DNA of 64,000 nt from Planctomycetota bacterium (GCA_003388505.1 QQVO01000073.1:41712-105711), one strand, 5' to 3'. Shown: positions 34,543 to 43,862, counted from the first letter of the stretch. Translations and numbers: made by a program. The notes: generated by a model from the sequence alone, not told the origin.

Positions 34543-34725
34543 TTAGTCGTCGTCGTCGTCGTCGTCGTCTCCGCAGCAAGGATCGCAGCAGGGCTGGCAG
34601 CAAGGCTCGCAGCACGGAGTGCAGCAAGAGTCATGGCCATGACCCGCTTTCGCCGGAATCGCAAAACCGGCGGCGGCGACCGAGAACATTCCCAACGCCA
34701 ACAGTGTGAAAAACTTTCGACTCAC
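34543..34725 (-). CDS. Secreted Cys-Cys repeat mini-protein with poly-Asp tail
   Basis: 60 aa. It starts at a GTG with an excellent ribosome site (AGGAG nine bases upstream). The signal peptide is LLALGMFSVAAAGFAIPAKA-G. The mature peptide of about 33 residues begins GHGHDS, continues as five CC pairs spaced by two residues (CCTPCCEPCCQPCCDPCC) and ends G followed by eight Asp. Ten cysteines, two His and eight Asp make a strong candidate for metal binding or a cross-linked peptide. It has its own terminator, so it is a monocistronic gene. The family is not recognised, though CCxPCC-type small proteins may exist in other Planctomycetes. Confidence 0.8.
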   Translation of the reverse strand: MSRKFFTLLALGMFSVAAAGFAIPAKAGHGHDSCCTPCCEPCCQPCCDPCCGDDDDDDDD

Positions 34726-34976
34726 GGGGCTTTCTCCTGGTGTCTAGGGCAGCCTGACATTGAACTTCCCTGCGACCATCGTTATTCCGGTGCGGTGATG
34801 ACTCGACCGACGAGCATCATCCGGGAAAGCACATTCAAATGTGCACCCGAGGGAAGACACAAAGGATACGTAATGTGTATGATAGGGCCGCGCGCACCCG
34901 TTGCAAGCGTCCCAAAGGGTCTCGCCCGAAAAGTTCTCCGCCTCCGATTTTCCTGCCTCGACCGCCGAAATTCCAC

Positions 34977-36476
34977 ATGTCGCCCACTAACCAACCCTCC
35001 ACGACCGGTTCCGCCGACGCCCACAACGACGCGAGTTCCCCCAGGCTGCCGTTTACGCAGCGACTGTTCACGCCCGTCGACATCGGGTTGCTGGTGGTCT
35101 ACCGGATTGCCTTCGGCGGCTGCATGCTGTTCGAAGTCTACCGGTACTTCAGCCACGGCTGGATCGAGCGGAAGTTCATCAACCCGCAGTTCTATTTCAC
35201 GTACTACGGCTTCTCCTGGGTGAAACCGCTGCCCGGCGACTGGATGTACGTCGTGTTCGGAGTCCTCGGTCTGTGCGCCGCGCTGATCATGATCGGTTTC
35301 CTCTACCGGATTGCCGCGACCGTGTTTTTTCTCGGTTTCGCCTACACCTTTCTGATCGATCAGGCGAATTACCTCAATCACTTCTACCTGATCACTCTCC
35401 TCAGCCTGATCGGCATCTTTCTGCCGCTGAATCGCGCCTGGTCGGTCGATGCGATGATCTGGCCGAAGATCCGCACCGAGGCAGTCCCGGCGTGGACGCT
35501 GTGGCTGCTGCGGTTTCAGGTCGGCGTCGCGTACTTCTTCGGAGGAGTGGCCAAGTTGAACCCCGACTGGCTCGCCGGCGTCCCGATGCAGATCATGATG
35601 CTCAAGTCGCGGGCGTTCCCGTTGCTGCAACAATACTTCGACCAGGATTGGGCCGTTTACATGTATGCCTACGGCGGGTTGCTGTTCGATCTGCTGATTG
35701 TGCCGGCGCTGCTCTGGCGGCGGACGCGGATTCCCGCCTATCTCGTCACCGTCCTGTTTCACGCGTCGAACGCGAGGATGTTTCAGATCGGCATCTTTCC
35801 GCTGGTGATGGTGGCGGCTTCGATGCTGTTCTTCCCGCCCGACTGGCTCCGGGCGGAAAATGCCGATCCGCCTGCCGATCCCGCTCCCCGTCGCCGGCTG
35901 ACCTTCGGACAACGCGGGATCGTCGCCGCCCTCTCGATTTTCGTTGCCTTCCAGGTGCTCATGCCGTTCCGTCACTGGCTTTACCCGGGCGATGTCAGTT
36001 GGAATGAAGAAGGGCACCGTTTCGCGTGGCACATGAAGCTCAGGACCAAACAATCGACGGCCGTGTTTCACGCGTACGAGGAGGACGGCACGAAAATCAT
36101 CGGCGTCCCGCAACCCGCCGACGTGCTGATTGCGCGTCAGCAGAGAAAAATGCCCGACCGTCCCGACATGGTGCTGCAGTTCGCCCATTACCTCGCCGAC
36201 CGTCTCGAGCGCGAGGGGCACACCGGCGTCCGCGTCACGGCAGACGTGGTCGCCTCGCTCAACGCGCGAGAACCGCAGGCCCTTATTGATCCGAACGCCG
36301 ACCTCGCCGCACAGCCGCGAAACCTCATGCCGGCCGATTGGATCCTGCCCCTCCGCGAACCGCTCCCCTCGCTCGCCGAAGTCCGGCACAAATTCGCCGA
36401 GCAGATGGCCGCCGCCGGCCCCAACCGGTTCTCCGACCCCGATCTGATCGACGGCGACGATTCCCTCGAAGAGTAA
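34977..36476 (+). CDS. HTTM / vitamin K-dependent gamma-carboxylase-like membrane protein
   Basis: 499 aa from the ATG at 34977; the frame is open further upstream but that part is basic and unconserved in appearance. The N-terminal 330 residues hold several transmembrane helices in the HTTM pattern: PVDIGLLVVYRIAFGGCMLF, YGFSWVKPLPGDWMYVVF, DQANYLNHFYLITLLSLIGI, RFQVGVAYFFGGVAKLNPDW and VTVLFHASNARMFQIGIFPL. The C-terminal part (about 370-499) is soluble. HTTM proteins are homologous to gamma-glutamyl carboxylase, but the substrates of bacterial members are mostly unknown. It stands alone on the plus strand. Confidence 0.87.
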   Translation: MSPTNQPSTTGSADAHNDASSPRLPFTQRLFTPVDIGLLVVYRIAFGGCMLFEVYRYFSHGWIERKFINPQFYFTYYGFSWVKPLPGDWMYVVFGVLGLCAALIMIGFLYRIAATVFFLGFAYTFLIDQANYLNHFYLITLLSLIGIFLPLNRAWSVDAMIWPKIRTEAVPAWTLWLLRFQVGVAYFFGGVAKLNPDWLAGVPMQIMMLKSRAFPLLQQYFDQDWAVYMYAYGGLLFDLLIVPALLWRRTRIPAYLVTVLFHASNARMFQIGIFPLVMVAASMLFFPPDWLRAENADPPADPAPRRRLTFGQRGIVAALSIFVAFQVLMPFRHWLYPGDVSWNEEGHRFAWHMKLRTKQSTAVFHAYEEDGTKIIGVPQPADVLIARQQRKMPDRPDMVLQFAHYLADRLEREGHTGVRVTADVVASLNAREPQALIDPNADLAAQPRNLMPADWILPLREPLPSLAEVRHKFAEQMAAAGPNRFSDPDLIDGDDSLEE

Positions 36477-36688
36477 CCCGCAGCCAACCCGTCCGCTTCA
36501 TCCGCCAACCCCGGCGCTTTCGCAACATTCCGGACAGGTCGACAAATCCCGATTCCTTGCGCGGCAAACAAACGGCATCCGCGCTTTGCGCAACTGTGGC
36601 TCATTGATCGCGCCCGAGCGAACGATCACAATCGAGAGGGGGACTCCACTCAGGGCCCCACTCAATTCGCACCACGAGGTCGCCCGCA

Positions 36689-37558
36689 GTGAGTCACCGC
36701 TTCGAGGGGAAGGTCGCAGTCGTCACCGGAGTCGGAGAGCGCGGAATCGGCGCCGCGATTGCCGAGCGCCTGGCCGAAGAGGGGGCGTCGCTGGCTCTGT
36801 TGTGGAAGGAGCCGCCCGGCCGCGTTCTGAACCGGCTGAAGAAACGCGGGGTCGCCTGTCTCGATGTCGAGTGCGACGTCACCGCACAGGCCGACGTGAA
36901 CCGTGCCGTCGACTCTTGCATGTCCGAATTCGGACAGATCGACGTGCTGGTCAACAACGCCGGGGTCGAGGCGGCCGCTCTGATCGAGGATCTCTCGGAC
37001 GATCTGTGGGAACGCGCCGTGGCGGTCAATCTGACGGGCGCCATGAGGATGGCGCGGGCCGTTTTCCCGCTGCTCCCGGAAAACGAGGGGGTGATGGTCA
37101 ATATCGCCTCCGCGCTCGGTCTCGGGGGGGGCGGCACGTTTTCCGCCTATAGCGCGAGCAAGGCCGGATTGATCGGAATGACTCAGTCGCTTGCCGCAGA
37201 GTGGGCGCCCCGGGGAATTCGCGCCGTGTGCGTCGCTCCGGCGCTCGTCCACACGCCGATGCTGCACAAGCACATCGACCGTCAGACGCCCGAAATCGTA
37301 AGGCAGATCGAAGCGTGTCACCCGCTGGGAGTCGGCGCTCCGCAGGACGTCGCCTCCGCCGTGGCGTTTCTGGCATCGACCGACGCGCGCTGGATCACCG
37401 GCGTCACATTGCCGCTCGGCTGGCTCCCCGCCTTTCCGCTGCCGGGAGAACCGTTCCAGCAGGTCAGTCAGAGTCTCAACCGCCCGGCCGACCATCGCAC
37501 GCAAGACGCGCCCGAAAAGCCCGTCTCACAGCCGGCGAAGGTCACCGGTTCCCACTGA
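36689..37558 (+). CDS. Short-chain dehydrogenase/reductase (SDR)
   Basis: 289 aa starting at a GTG with a GAGG site. The cofactor loop is TGVGERGIG (about 13-21), a variant of TGxxxGIG. NNAGV lies near 90, the catalytic Ser in NIASALGLGG, and the Tyr-x3-Lys pair in SAYSASKAG (about 153-161). The end (from about 262) is a polar tail of 30 residues with no SDR counterpart. Substrate and pathway cannot be told. The neighbours (HTTM, FHA protein) give no clue. Confidence 0.88.
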   Translation: MSHRFEGKVAVVTGVGERGIGAAIAERLAEEGASLALLWKEPPGRVLNRLKKRGVACLDVECDVTAQADVNRAVDSCMSEFGQIDVLVNNAGVEAAALIEDLSDDLWERAVAVNLTGAMRMARAVFPLLPENEGVMVNIASALGLGGGGTFSAYSASKAGLIGMTQSLAAEWAPRGIRAVCVAPALVHTPMLHKHIDRQTPEIVRQIEACHPLGVGAPQDVASAVAFLASTDARWITGVTLPLGWLPAFPLPGEPFQQVSQSLNRPADHRTQDAPEKPVSQPAKVTGSH

Positions 37559-37618
37559 CTGGGCGACCGGGCGCGCGGTGCGGATCGTAACGGCCGCCGC
37601 AACAAAACCGGCCAATGC

Positions 37619-40600
37619 TTACGCGTCCGCCGTCTGGGCGTCCTGTCCGCTGTCAGCGGCCTTCGCCGGCTCATCGGTGGGGGCGTCACCGGGCTTCGGC
37701 TCTTCTTCGTCGTACCCGGCGCCTGCCGACTCGATCGACTTCCAGTGGTAGAGCGTCAGCAGCGTTCGCAGGAGGTCGCCGCCCATGATGAGGGAGACGA
37801 CTCCGGCGGCAATCACGTACGGAATGTACGAGACTTCGCCGATCAGGTGGGCCGAGCCGAGCGCGGCGGTCAAACCGATCGCGATCGTCGTGAGGACCGC
37901 CTTGACCTGGATCACGGTCCGCAGCTTCTTCGACTCGTGCTTGGCGACTGCTGTGCGGGCAGAGATGTTCGCCAGTTCCCGAAACGAATCGAGATGGGCG
38001 CGCAGCGACTCCTTCTCTTCGGGTCCGACCGATCTGGCCAGCACCGACTCCGCATCGACGGCAGCCGCGATCGCCTGATTGGTCGCCGTGGCTGCTCTGG
38101 CGGCGTCCTCACCGGCGGCCGATACGCCGTTCCTTCGCAGAAGTTTCTCCATGTACTCCGCGATCGGGTCGCTCTCGCGAGACGATTCGACCGTTTCGGT
38201 CGATCCATCTGCGTGCGGTTGTTCACCGCCATCCGCCGATCCGTCCGGTTCCGTTTCCTGGACGCCGGCGTCGATCGATTCAGACTCGTCATCTGCATCG
38301 CGGTTTTCATCGGTAGCAGTTGAGTCGTGTTCCACGACCGTGTCGTGAGCCGTCAGAGGGGCGGAGTCGCCGGTCTCTTCGCTCTCCTCAGATTCCGTTT
38401 CCGTCATCCGAACGAGGTCGGCCCGTGCCAGCAGTTCCGAAAGGCTGCTGGCTTTGGAAGCTGACGCATCCTGGTGGCTGTGTTCGCCGGCAGCGCCGGC
38501 GAGTTCCGGGTCGGCGTCCGCCGCGTGTTCGTCGACGGAAGATTCCGGCGCAGCATCACTCTCGGCGGCGTGAGTCGCGGTGCGGCCGGCGGTAACGCCG
38601 ATGCCGAACATCTCGGCAAGCTTGGATCGGAGTTCCTCTGGCTGGGCTGGGAAATTCTCAGCCGGTGTCTCCCCAGAGTCCGCGGGGGGCGCAGAGAAGA
38701 TGAGACCGAGTTCTTCATTCGAGGACTCGTCTTCGTCCGCGGCGTCGATTGTTGCGGCGGCGGTTTCTGCGTCGTGCTCATCCTCCGGCAATTCCCAGGC
38801 GGCGTCGGTTTCGGAATCGATCGACTCTTCGGTCATGCGCGACAGGACCGACGCCAGATCGACGGGAGAATCGCCTGGGGTGGGCGCGGCAGTGAAGTCT
38901 GCAGAATCCGGTTCGGCGGGAGAGTGCTCGGCGGCCTCGTCGTCGGTCGCAGCAGTCTGTTCATCGACCGGCTCATCTGAGGTAGGTTCCGGCGGGGAGA
39001 CGTCGTCTTGTTGCGGCGCGACCGCAGACAGTTCACTCAACTGACGCCGCACTTCATTCCGCTCGGCCTCGAGTGACTCGCGTTCCGCCTGCAATTCAGC
39101 GCGCTCCAGTTCCAGTTGGTCCCACTCCAACCGCGCCGATTTTGTTCCCTCGCGGCCCGCGGCCTGTTCGGCGGACCAGGCGACGCGTTCCTCTTCGAGA
39201 TGCGTCCGCTCCAACTCGAGCGATTGGTACTTCTCGTCCAGTACGGCTCTGTCGCGGATCAACTCCTCCCGCGCGACTTCCAGCGACTCGCGGTCTTCCG
39301 CCAGTCGGCGCAACTCCTCCGCGACGCGCTCCCCGTCGTCGTCCGCGGAGTCCTCCGCTACATGGTTTCCCGTGTCGATATCGGCACGCTCCGCCTGCTC
39401 TCGTTCCGCCGTTGCGAGGCGGACCTCCCGCTCTTCCAGTTCCGCCGCGCGCGCGGCCAGTTCTTCGCGTTCCCCGGCGATCTCACGACGAACCTGCTCC
39501 AGTTCAGCGCGGTCCGACTCAAGCGCAGCGTTCCCGGCCTCGAGTTCGGCCCGGGACTGTTCGAGTTGGCGCCGGGATTCCTCGAGTTCCGCAAGCGATG
39601 CGTCGTAATCGGTTTGGCGTTGATTCAGTTCGTCCTGCAAAGCGGCGAGATTCGCGCGCTCGGCAGCGAAGTGTTGTTCCTGTTTGGCCGAGGACTCGGC
39701 GGCGCGCTTCGCCTGCGACTCGGCTGCTTCACGTTCTTCGGCGACCTGGCGGGCCTGTTCGTCCAACTCGCGTTGGCGGCGCATGATTTCGGCTCGCTCA
39801 TCGTCCAGAGAGGCGCGATGACCCGCCAGCGACCGTTCACGCTCGGCGAATTCGACGCGTCGGCCGTCGAGTTCCCTTCTCACCGCGTCAAGTTCCAGCC
39901 GCGTCGCATGCAGCTTCTCCTCCTGCCGCAGGATCTCCTGATGTTGCTCATCAACGGCCCGTCTCTCAGCGGCGATCTGCTCGCGGGCGGTCTCGATTTC
40001 GGCACGGTGCGCTCTGAGGTCGGCGCGCTCCCGAGAGAGTTCGGTCCGTTCCCGGTAGACGGCCTCTTCCCATTCGGGGCTGCCGACGCGCGTGACGGCG
40101 ATTTCGTCCCACCTGCACCGGACCTCGGCCTCACGCGCGGTCAACTCACGCTCCCGGCTGTCCAGGGTCTCGGCCAGCCGCGCCAGATAGGCCCGTTGAG
40201 TTTCGACCGCGGCGTCTGGGGCGGTGCCAGTTTCCTGCAACACCTGAGTCGCCGACGCCTTGCTCGCTTGCTCACTGAAGGAAAATTCTGATTCGGGTGC
40301 AGGGGGCGGCGCGTGCTCGACTTGAGCCTGATGATGCTCCAGTTCATCGGCCGTCGCCTCGAGACTCGCGGTCAGCTCATTTCGAGCTTCGACCTCTTCG
40401 ATCAGTGTCTCGACGTCGTCGCCGGCCTGTGATGCCACGGCCGACACCGAAGCCGGCACGTTGCGGTGCAGGGGTTCACTCGGAAACGGCTCTCGAATTC
40501 GGAATTCGACAGGGCCCACGATCAAACGATCTCCGGTGCGGAGCCGGCCGTCTCGAACGACCCCGTCGTTGATCCAGGTCAGCGGCGACTCGGCCCTGAC

Positions 40601-40828
40601 GCGGGTCCGGTTGTCACCGACGATGATGCGGCAGTGCCGTTCTGCGACTCCCGACGCGGCCACAACGACGTCGCAGTCCGGCCCCGACCCGATGACGTGC
40701 TCTCCCGGAGCGAGCCGGCACGGCGGCAGTTTGAGCGATTCCGCGACCGGCTGCAGGACGACGCCGGCACAGGGGGGAGCCGAAGTCTCCGTGGGGGCGT
40801 CGGCGGAAGTTAACGTCAACTGACTCAT
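37619..40828 (-). CDS. FHA-domain, long coiled-coil, C-terminally membrane-anchored protein
   Basis: 1069 aa. The N-terminus holds an FHA domain (about 38-115: EHVIGSGPDCDVVVAASG, ERHCRIIVGDN, WINDGVVRDGRLRTGDRLIV), which binds phosphothreonine peptides. Residues about 205-640 are an uninterrupted Glu/Arg/Ala-rich coiled coil of heptads. Residues 640-950 are acidic low-complexity sequence. Two transmembrane helices lie near 971-1025 (VLTTIAIGLTAALG, IPYVIAAGVVSLIMGG), with a short acidic tail. A Ser/Thr kinase is encoded at 60.7-62.4 kb, a possible but unproven source of the phospho-ligand. Architecture suggests a cytoplasmic rod attached to the membrane by its C-terminus, perhaps a structural or signalling scaffold. 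Not matched to a named family. Confidence 0.85.
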   Translation of the reverse strand: MSQLTLTSADAPTETSAPPCAGVVLQPVAESLKLPPCRLAPGEHVIGSGPDCDVVVAASGVAERHCRIIVGDNRTRVRAESPLTWINDGVVRDGRLRTGDRLIVGPVEFRIREPFPSEPLHRNVPASVSAVASQAGDDVETLIEEVEARNELTASLEATADELEHHQAQVEHAPPPAPESEFSFSEQASKASATQVLQETGTAPDAAVETQRAYLARLAETLDSRERELTAREAEVRCRWDEIAVTRVGSPEWEEAVYRERTELSRERADLRAHRAEIETAREQIAAERRAVDEQHQEILRQEEKLHATRLELDAVRRELDGRRVEFAERERSLAGHRASLDDERAEIMRRQRELDEQARQVAEEREAAESQAKRAAESSAKQEQHFAAERANLAALQDELNQRQTDYDASLAELEESRRQLEQSRAELEAGNAALESDRAELEQVRREIAGEREELAARAAELEEREVRLATAEREQAERADIDTGNHVAEDSADDDGERVAEELRRLAEDRESLEVAREELIRDRAVLDEKYQSLELERTHLEEERVAWSAEQAAGREGTKSARLEWDQLELERAELQAERESLEAERNEVRRQLSELSAVAPQQDDVSPPEPTSDEPVDEQTAATDDEAAEHSPAEPDSADFTAAPTPGDSPVDLASVLSRMTEESIDSETDAAWELPEDEHDAETAAATIDAADEDESSNEELGLIFSAPPADSGETPAENFPAQPEELRSKLAEMFGIGVTAGRTATHAAESDAAPESSVDEHAADADPELAGAAGEHSHQDASASKASSLSELLARADLVRMTETESEESEETGDSAPLTAHDTVVEHDSTATDENRDADDESESIDAGVQETEPDGSADGGEQPHADGSTETVESSRESDPIAEYMEKLLRRNGVSAAGEDAARAATATNQAIAAAVDAESVLARSVGPEEKESLRAHLDSFRELANISARTAVAKHESKKLRTVIQVKAVLTTIAIGLTAALGSAHLIGEVSYIPYVIAAGVVSLIMGGDLLRTLLTLYHWKSIESAGAGYDEEEPKPGDAPTDEPAKAADSGQDAQTADA

Positions 40829-40932
40829 GGATGGACATCCTCGCGAATGCGATACGGGCGAAACGCCGACGGGTTGTGCCCGCAGTCAACGCACATCGGG
40901 TCCATGGCATATACCTCACGCCAGGGGACCAT
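40825..40932 (-). CDS. Possible small protein overlapping the FHA gene
   Basis: 35 aa from the ATG at 40932 (MVPWREVYAMDPMCVDCGHN). Its TGA overlaps the ATG of the FHA gene (ATGA), which suggests coupling. It contains one CVDC pair and a basic end (RPYRIREDVHP). The frame continues upstream to 41199, but that part is Arg-rich and would overlap the methyltransferase region. Codon pattern alone cannot decide; it may be only a leader or a chance frame. Confidence 0.35.
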   Translation of the reverse strand: MVPWREVYAMDPMCVDCGHNPSAFRPYRIREDVHP

Positions 40933-41254
40933 CAAAACCGGACCTTCCGCACGGCCGAAAAATAGGGTGAACTCTCGCCACAGACCCCACAGAGACAGGG
41001 CGACGGGTGTTTCCTGATCCCTGCGAGCTGCGCCGCGCGGAAGGACCGCCGCAAGCCTCCCACCCCGAATAATCGCGGAGTTCGTTTCCTGTGAAAGAAG
41101 GCGCATCGTTTCGATTGTGCGGCGATGCCGGGCTGCACGACGGTTTTTCAGAGGCGACCCGACTCCCGAACTCTTGAAGCGGGCCGCGCCATTTGGCACT
41201 CTGGGGGCTGGAAAACGCGTGTTGTCTTCCCGAAACCCCTCTGCGGACCCGTCG

Positions 41255-42658
41255 ATGGATCATCCATCCCCGACTCCAACGAACGCGCCGGCCCGAAGCC
41301 GCAACAGCGGGGGCGATCAACGAACGGCGTCGAACGGACGCCATCCGGGGCCTGGATCGGGGCCAGCCGGAGAGTCTTCCGTAACGATTTCCAGCTCCCG
41401 CAGCGTGTCGCTGGAACGGCGTCTGCTGGCCAGAATGTTGCGGCACATCGGCAGCCCGCCGGTCTCGATCGTGCTGTGGGACGGCAGCGAAGTCTCGGCG
41501 AGCGATGCGGCGCCGGAGTTTCGGGTCTCCATCGCCGACCGCATGACTCTCTGGCGCGTCGCCTGCGACCCGCTGGCGCAATTCGGGGAGGGTTACTCGC
41601 GCGGGGCGATCCAGGTCGACGGAGACTTCGTCGAATTCCTGCGGATGATGATGTATCCGCTGGCCGGCCCGCGCTTCGGAGTGCGGCGCCGCGCGCGAAA
41701 CGCCTTCCGGTGGCACGGGCCGAAGGGCATGACGCTGGCGGGCTCGCGGGAGAACATTTATCGGCATTACGACATCGGCAATCCGTTTTACAAGCTGTGG
41801 CTTGACGAACGGATGCTCTACACCTGCGCGTATTTTCGCGAAATCGAGATGTCGCTCGAGGACGCGCAGATCGCGAAGATGGACCACATCTGCCGGAAGC
41901 TGCAACTCAAGCCGGGAGAGACGGTGATCGAGGCCGGTTGCGGGTGGGGCGGGTTCGCTTTGCACATGGCGGCGCATTACGGCGTGACCGTGCGCGCGTT
42001 CAACATTTCGCGCGAGCAGATCCTCTATGCGCGGGAATCGGCTCGACTGGCCGGTCTGGAAGACCGCGTGGAGTTCGTCGAAGAGGACTGGCGGGAGATC
42101 ACCGGCCAGTGCGACGCTTTCGTTTCCGTGGGCATGCTGGAGCACGTGGGCATCGAACATTTTCGGCGACTGGGGAAGGTCATCGACCGCTGCCTCACTC
42201 CGGAAGGGCGGGGGTTGATTCACAGCATCGGCCGCAACTATCCCGAACCGCTGAACCCGTGGATCGAACGGCATATCTTCCCCGGGGCGGAACCCCCGGC
42301 GCTGAGCGAGATGATGGACATTTTCGAGCATCGCAACTTCAGCGTGCTCGACCTCGAGAACATCCGCCTGCATTACGCGGTCACGCTAGAACATTGGCTG
42401 GCGCGCTTCGATGAAAACGTCGACGAAGTGCGCGACATGTTTGATGAGCCGTTCGTCCGCATGTGGCGGCTGTACCTCGCTTCCTCGATGGTGGCGTTTG
42501 AGTGCGGTTTGCTGCAGCTCTTCCAGGTCGTCTTCGCTCCCGGTCGATCCAACAACATTCCGTGGACGCGGGACTACATGTACAGCGGTGATCAAACGAA
42601 GGAGTTCGGCGCCGTATGGCGCGGCCGCAACGGAAAGCATTCCCGTGACGCGATGTGA
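41255..42658 (+). CDS. cfa: Cyclopropane-fatty-acyl-phospholipid synthase family methyltransferase
   Basis: 467 aa from the ATG at 41255. After a low-complexity N-terminus (about 1-50) comes the family's own N-domain (LARMLRHIGSPPVSIVLWDG, PLAQFGEGYSRGAIQVDGDF), then YRHYDIGNPFYKLWLDERML, TCAYFREIEMSLEDAQIAKM and the SAM-binding loop VIEAGCGWGGFALHMA (about 223-238). The substrate-cap region has SVGMLEHVGIEHF and ARFDENVDEVRDMFDE. The enzyme transfers a methylene group from S-adenosylmethionine to a double bond of phospholipid acyl chains. Its end overlaps the FAD-dependent reductase gene by 14 bases, so both belong to one unit of lipid modification (inference). Confidence 0.9.
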   Translation: MDHPSPTPTNAPARSRNSGGDQRTASNGRHPGPGSGPAGESSVTISSSRSVSLERRLLARMLRHIGSPPVSIVLWDGSEVSASDAAPEFRVSIADRMTLWRVACDPLAQFGEGYSRGAIQVDGDFVEFLRMMMYPLAGPRFGVRRRARNAFRWHGPKGMTLAGSRENIYRHYDIGNPFYKLWLDERMLYTCAYFREIEMSLEDAQIAKMDHICRKLQLKPGETVIEAGCGWGGFALHMAAHYGVTVRAFNISREQILYARESARLAGLEDRVEFVEEDWREITGQCDAFVSVGMLEHVGIEHFRRLGKVIDRCLTPEGRGLIHSIGRNYPEPLNPWIERHIFPGAEPPALSEMMDIFEHRNFSVLDLENIRLHYAVTLEHWLARFDENVDEVRDMFDEPFVRMWRLYLASSMVAFECGLLQLFQVVFAPGRSNNIPWTRDYMYSGDQTKEFGAVWRGRNGKHSRDAM

Positions 42659-43763
42659 CGCGCTCATCGTCGGCGGAGGGCCGGCGGGCTCCACCTGCGC
42701 AGAGCGACTTGGCCGCTCGGGCCTCGACGTGCTCATTCTCGACCGCAAGAGCTTTCCCCGCGACAAGACCTGCGCGGGGTGGGTCACGCCGCAGGTGATG
42801 AGCACGCTCGAAGTCGACCTGGGCGACTACGCCGACGGCCGGACGTTGCAGCCGATTACCGGTTTCCTGACCGGATTGATCGGACGCGAGACGGTTGAAA
42901 ACCACTACGACGGCCCGGTCAGTTACGGGATCCGCCGCTGTGAGTTCGACCATTACCTCCTGCAGCGATGCGGTGCTGCGACGAGGCTCGGCGTTCCGCT
43001 GAAGTCGATGGAACGGACTCAGGATGGCTGGGTCGTCAACGAGGAGATTCAGGCGCCGCTGGTCATCGGGGCGGGGGGACATTTCTGTCCGGTCGCTCGA
43101 AAACTGGGTGCGCGATCACTCGAGCGGGCGTCGGTCGTGGCGGCTCAGGAGATCGAGTTCGAAGCGTCGGCTGCCGATCTGGAACTCGGAACAGCCCGGC
43201 CCGAGATCCCGGAGCTGTACTTCTGCCCGGATCTGAAGGGCTACGGCTGGTGCTTTCGCAAAGAGCGATTTCTCAACATCGGCCTCGGGCGGGTCGACTC
43301 GCAGAATCTCTCGGACCACGTCGCGGAGTTTTGCGAGTTTCTCAAGGACCGGGGAACGATCGGCTGCGAGATCCCGGTGCGGTTCCACGGGCACGCCTAT
43401 CAACTGTATGAGCGCGTGGAACCGAGACTGGTCGACGAAGGAGTGCTGCTGATCGGAGACGCGGCGGGACTGGCGTATCCGCAGAGCGGGGAGGGAATTC
43501 GACCGGCGGTCGAGTCGGGCATTCTGGCGGCGGAGACGATTGTTCGCGCGAATGGCGACTATGCGGAACAGCGACTGAAGCCGTATGCACGGCTGGTCCG
43601 CGAGCGGTTCGGGAAGCCTCGGTCGAATGCGGCCTCCGGCTGGCTGCCTGCCAGTTGGCTGCAGCTCATTGCGTCGCGATTGCTGGTCAACCGGTCGTTC
43701 GCCCGCAAGGTGGTGATCGACCGCTGGTTCCTGCACACTCAGCAACCGAACCTGCAGGCGTAG
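42645..43763 (+). CDS. Geranylgeranyl-reductase-family flavoprotein
   Basis: 372 aa from the GTG at 42645, which overlaps the methyltransferase stop by 14 bases and places the FAD-binding motif at residues 5-20 (DALIVGGGPAGSTCAERL). Other family blocks: DRKSFPRDKTCAGWVTPQ (about 31-48), GIRRCEFDHYLLQ, GAGGHFCPVARKL and the second FAD site GDAAGLAYPQSGEGIRPAVE (about 270-290). Members reduce isoprenoid or other alkyl double bonds, or act as monooxygenases. The overlap with a cyclopropane-synthase-like methyltransferase suggests the pair acts on membrane lipid chains, for example methylation followed by reduction (inference). Confidence 0.85.
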   Translation: MTRCDALIVGGGPAGSTCAERLGRSGLDVLILDRKSFPRDKTCAGWVTPQVMSTLEVDLGDYADGRTLQPITGFLTGLIGRETVENHYDGPVSYGIRRCEFDHYLLQRCGAATRLGVPLKSMERTQDGWVVNEEIQAPLVIGAGGHFCPVARKLGARSLERASVVAAQEIEFEASAADLELGTARPEIPELYFCPDLKGYGWCFRKERFLNIGLGRVDSQNLSDHVAEFCEFLKDRGTIGCEIPVRFHGHAYQLYERVEPRLVDEGVLLIGDAAGLAYPQSGEGIRPAVESGILAAETIVRANGDYAEQRLKPYARLVRERFGKPRSNAASGWLPASWLQLIASRLLVNRSFARKVVIDRWFLHTQQPNLQA

Positions 43764-43862
43764 TGCCCTGCCAGGGCTGTTTCCTGGGGTTGGCCGGACT
43801 GCGAATTCGCACGAAACCCTGCGGGATTCGTGCTCCCGTGAGAACCCCTCAACCCCAGGAAT
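43761..43862 (+). repeat. Dispersed repeat of about 105 bp, family B, copy 2
   Basis: Begins at the TAG stop of the flavoprotein gene and aligns with the complement of 24322-24430. It includes an inner hairpin around ACGAAACCCTGCGGGATTCGT (arms ACGAA/TTCGT) and outer arms CTGGGGTTG and CAACCCCAG. It lies between convergent genes. Confidence 0.85.

Noticed and set aside
34546..34625. GTC and GCAG tandem units resembling a short repeat array or CRISPR
   Set aside because: They encode the poly-Asp tail and the CCxP repeats of the secreted mini-protein; there are no spacers.
39116..40291. 391-aa plus-strand open frame
   Set aside because: Antisense to the coiled coil of the FHA protein; the Glu/Arg heptads of the real gene produce a long open complement.
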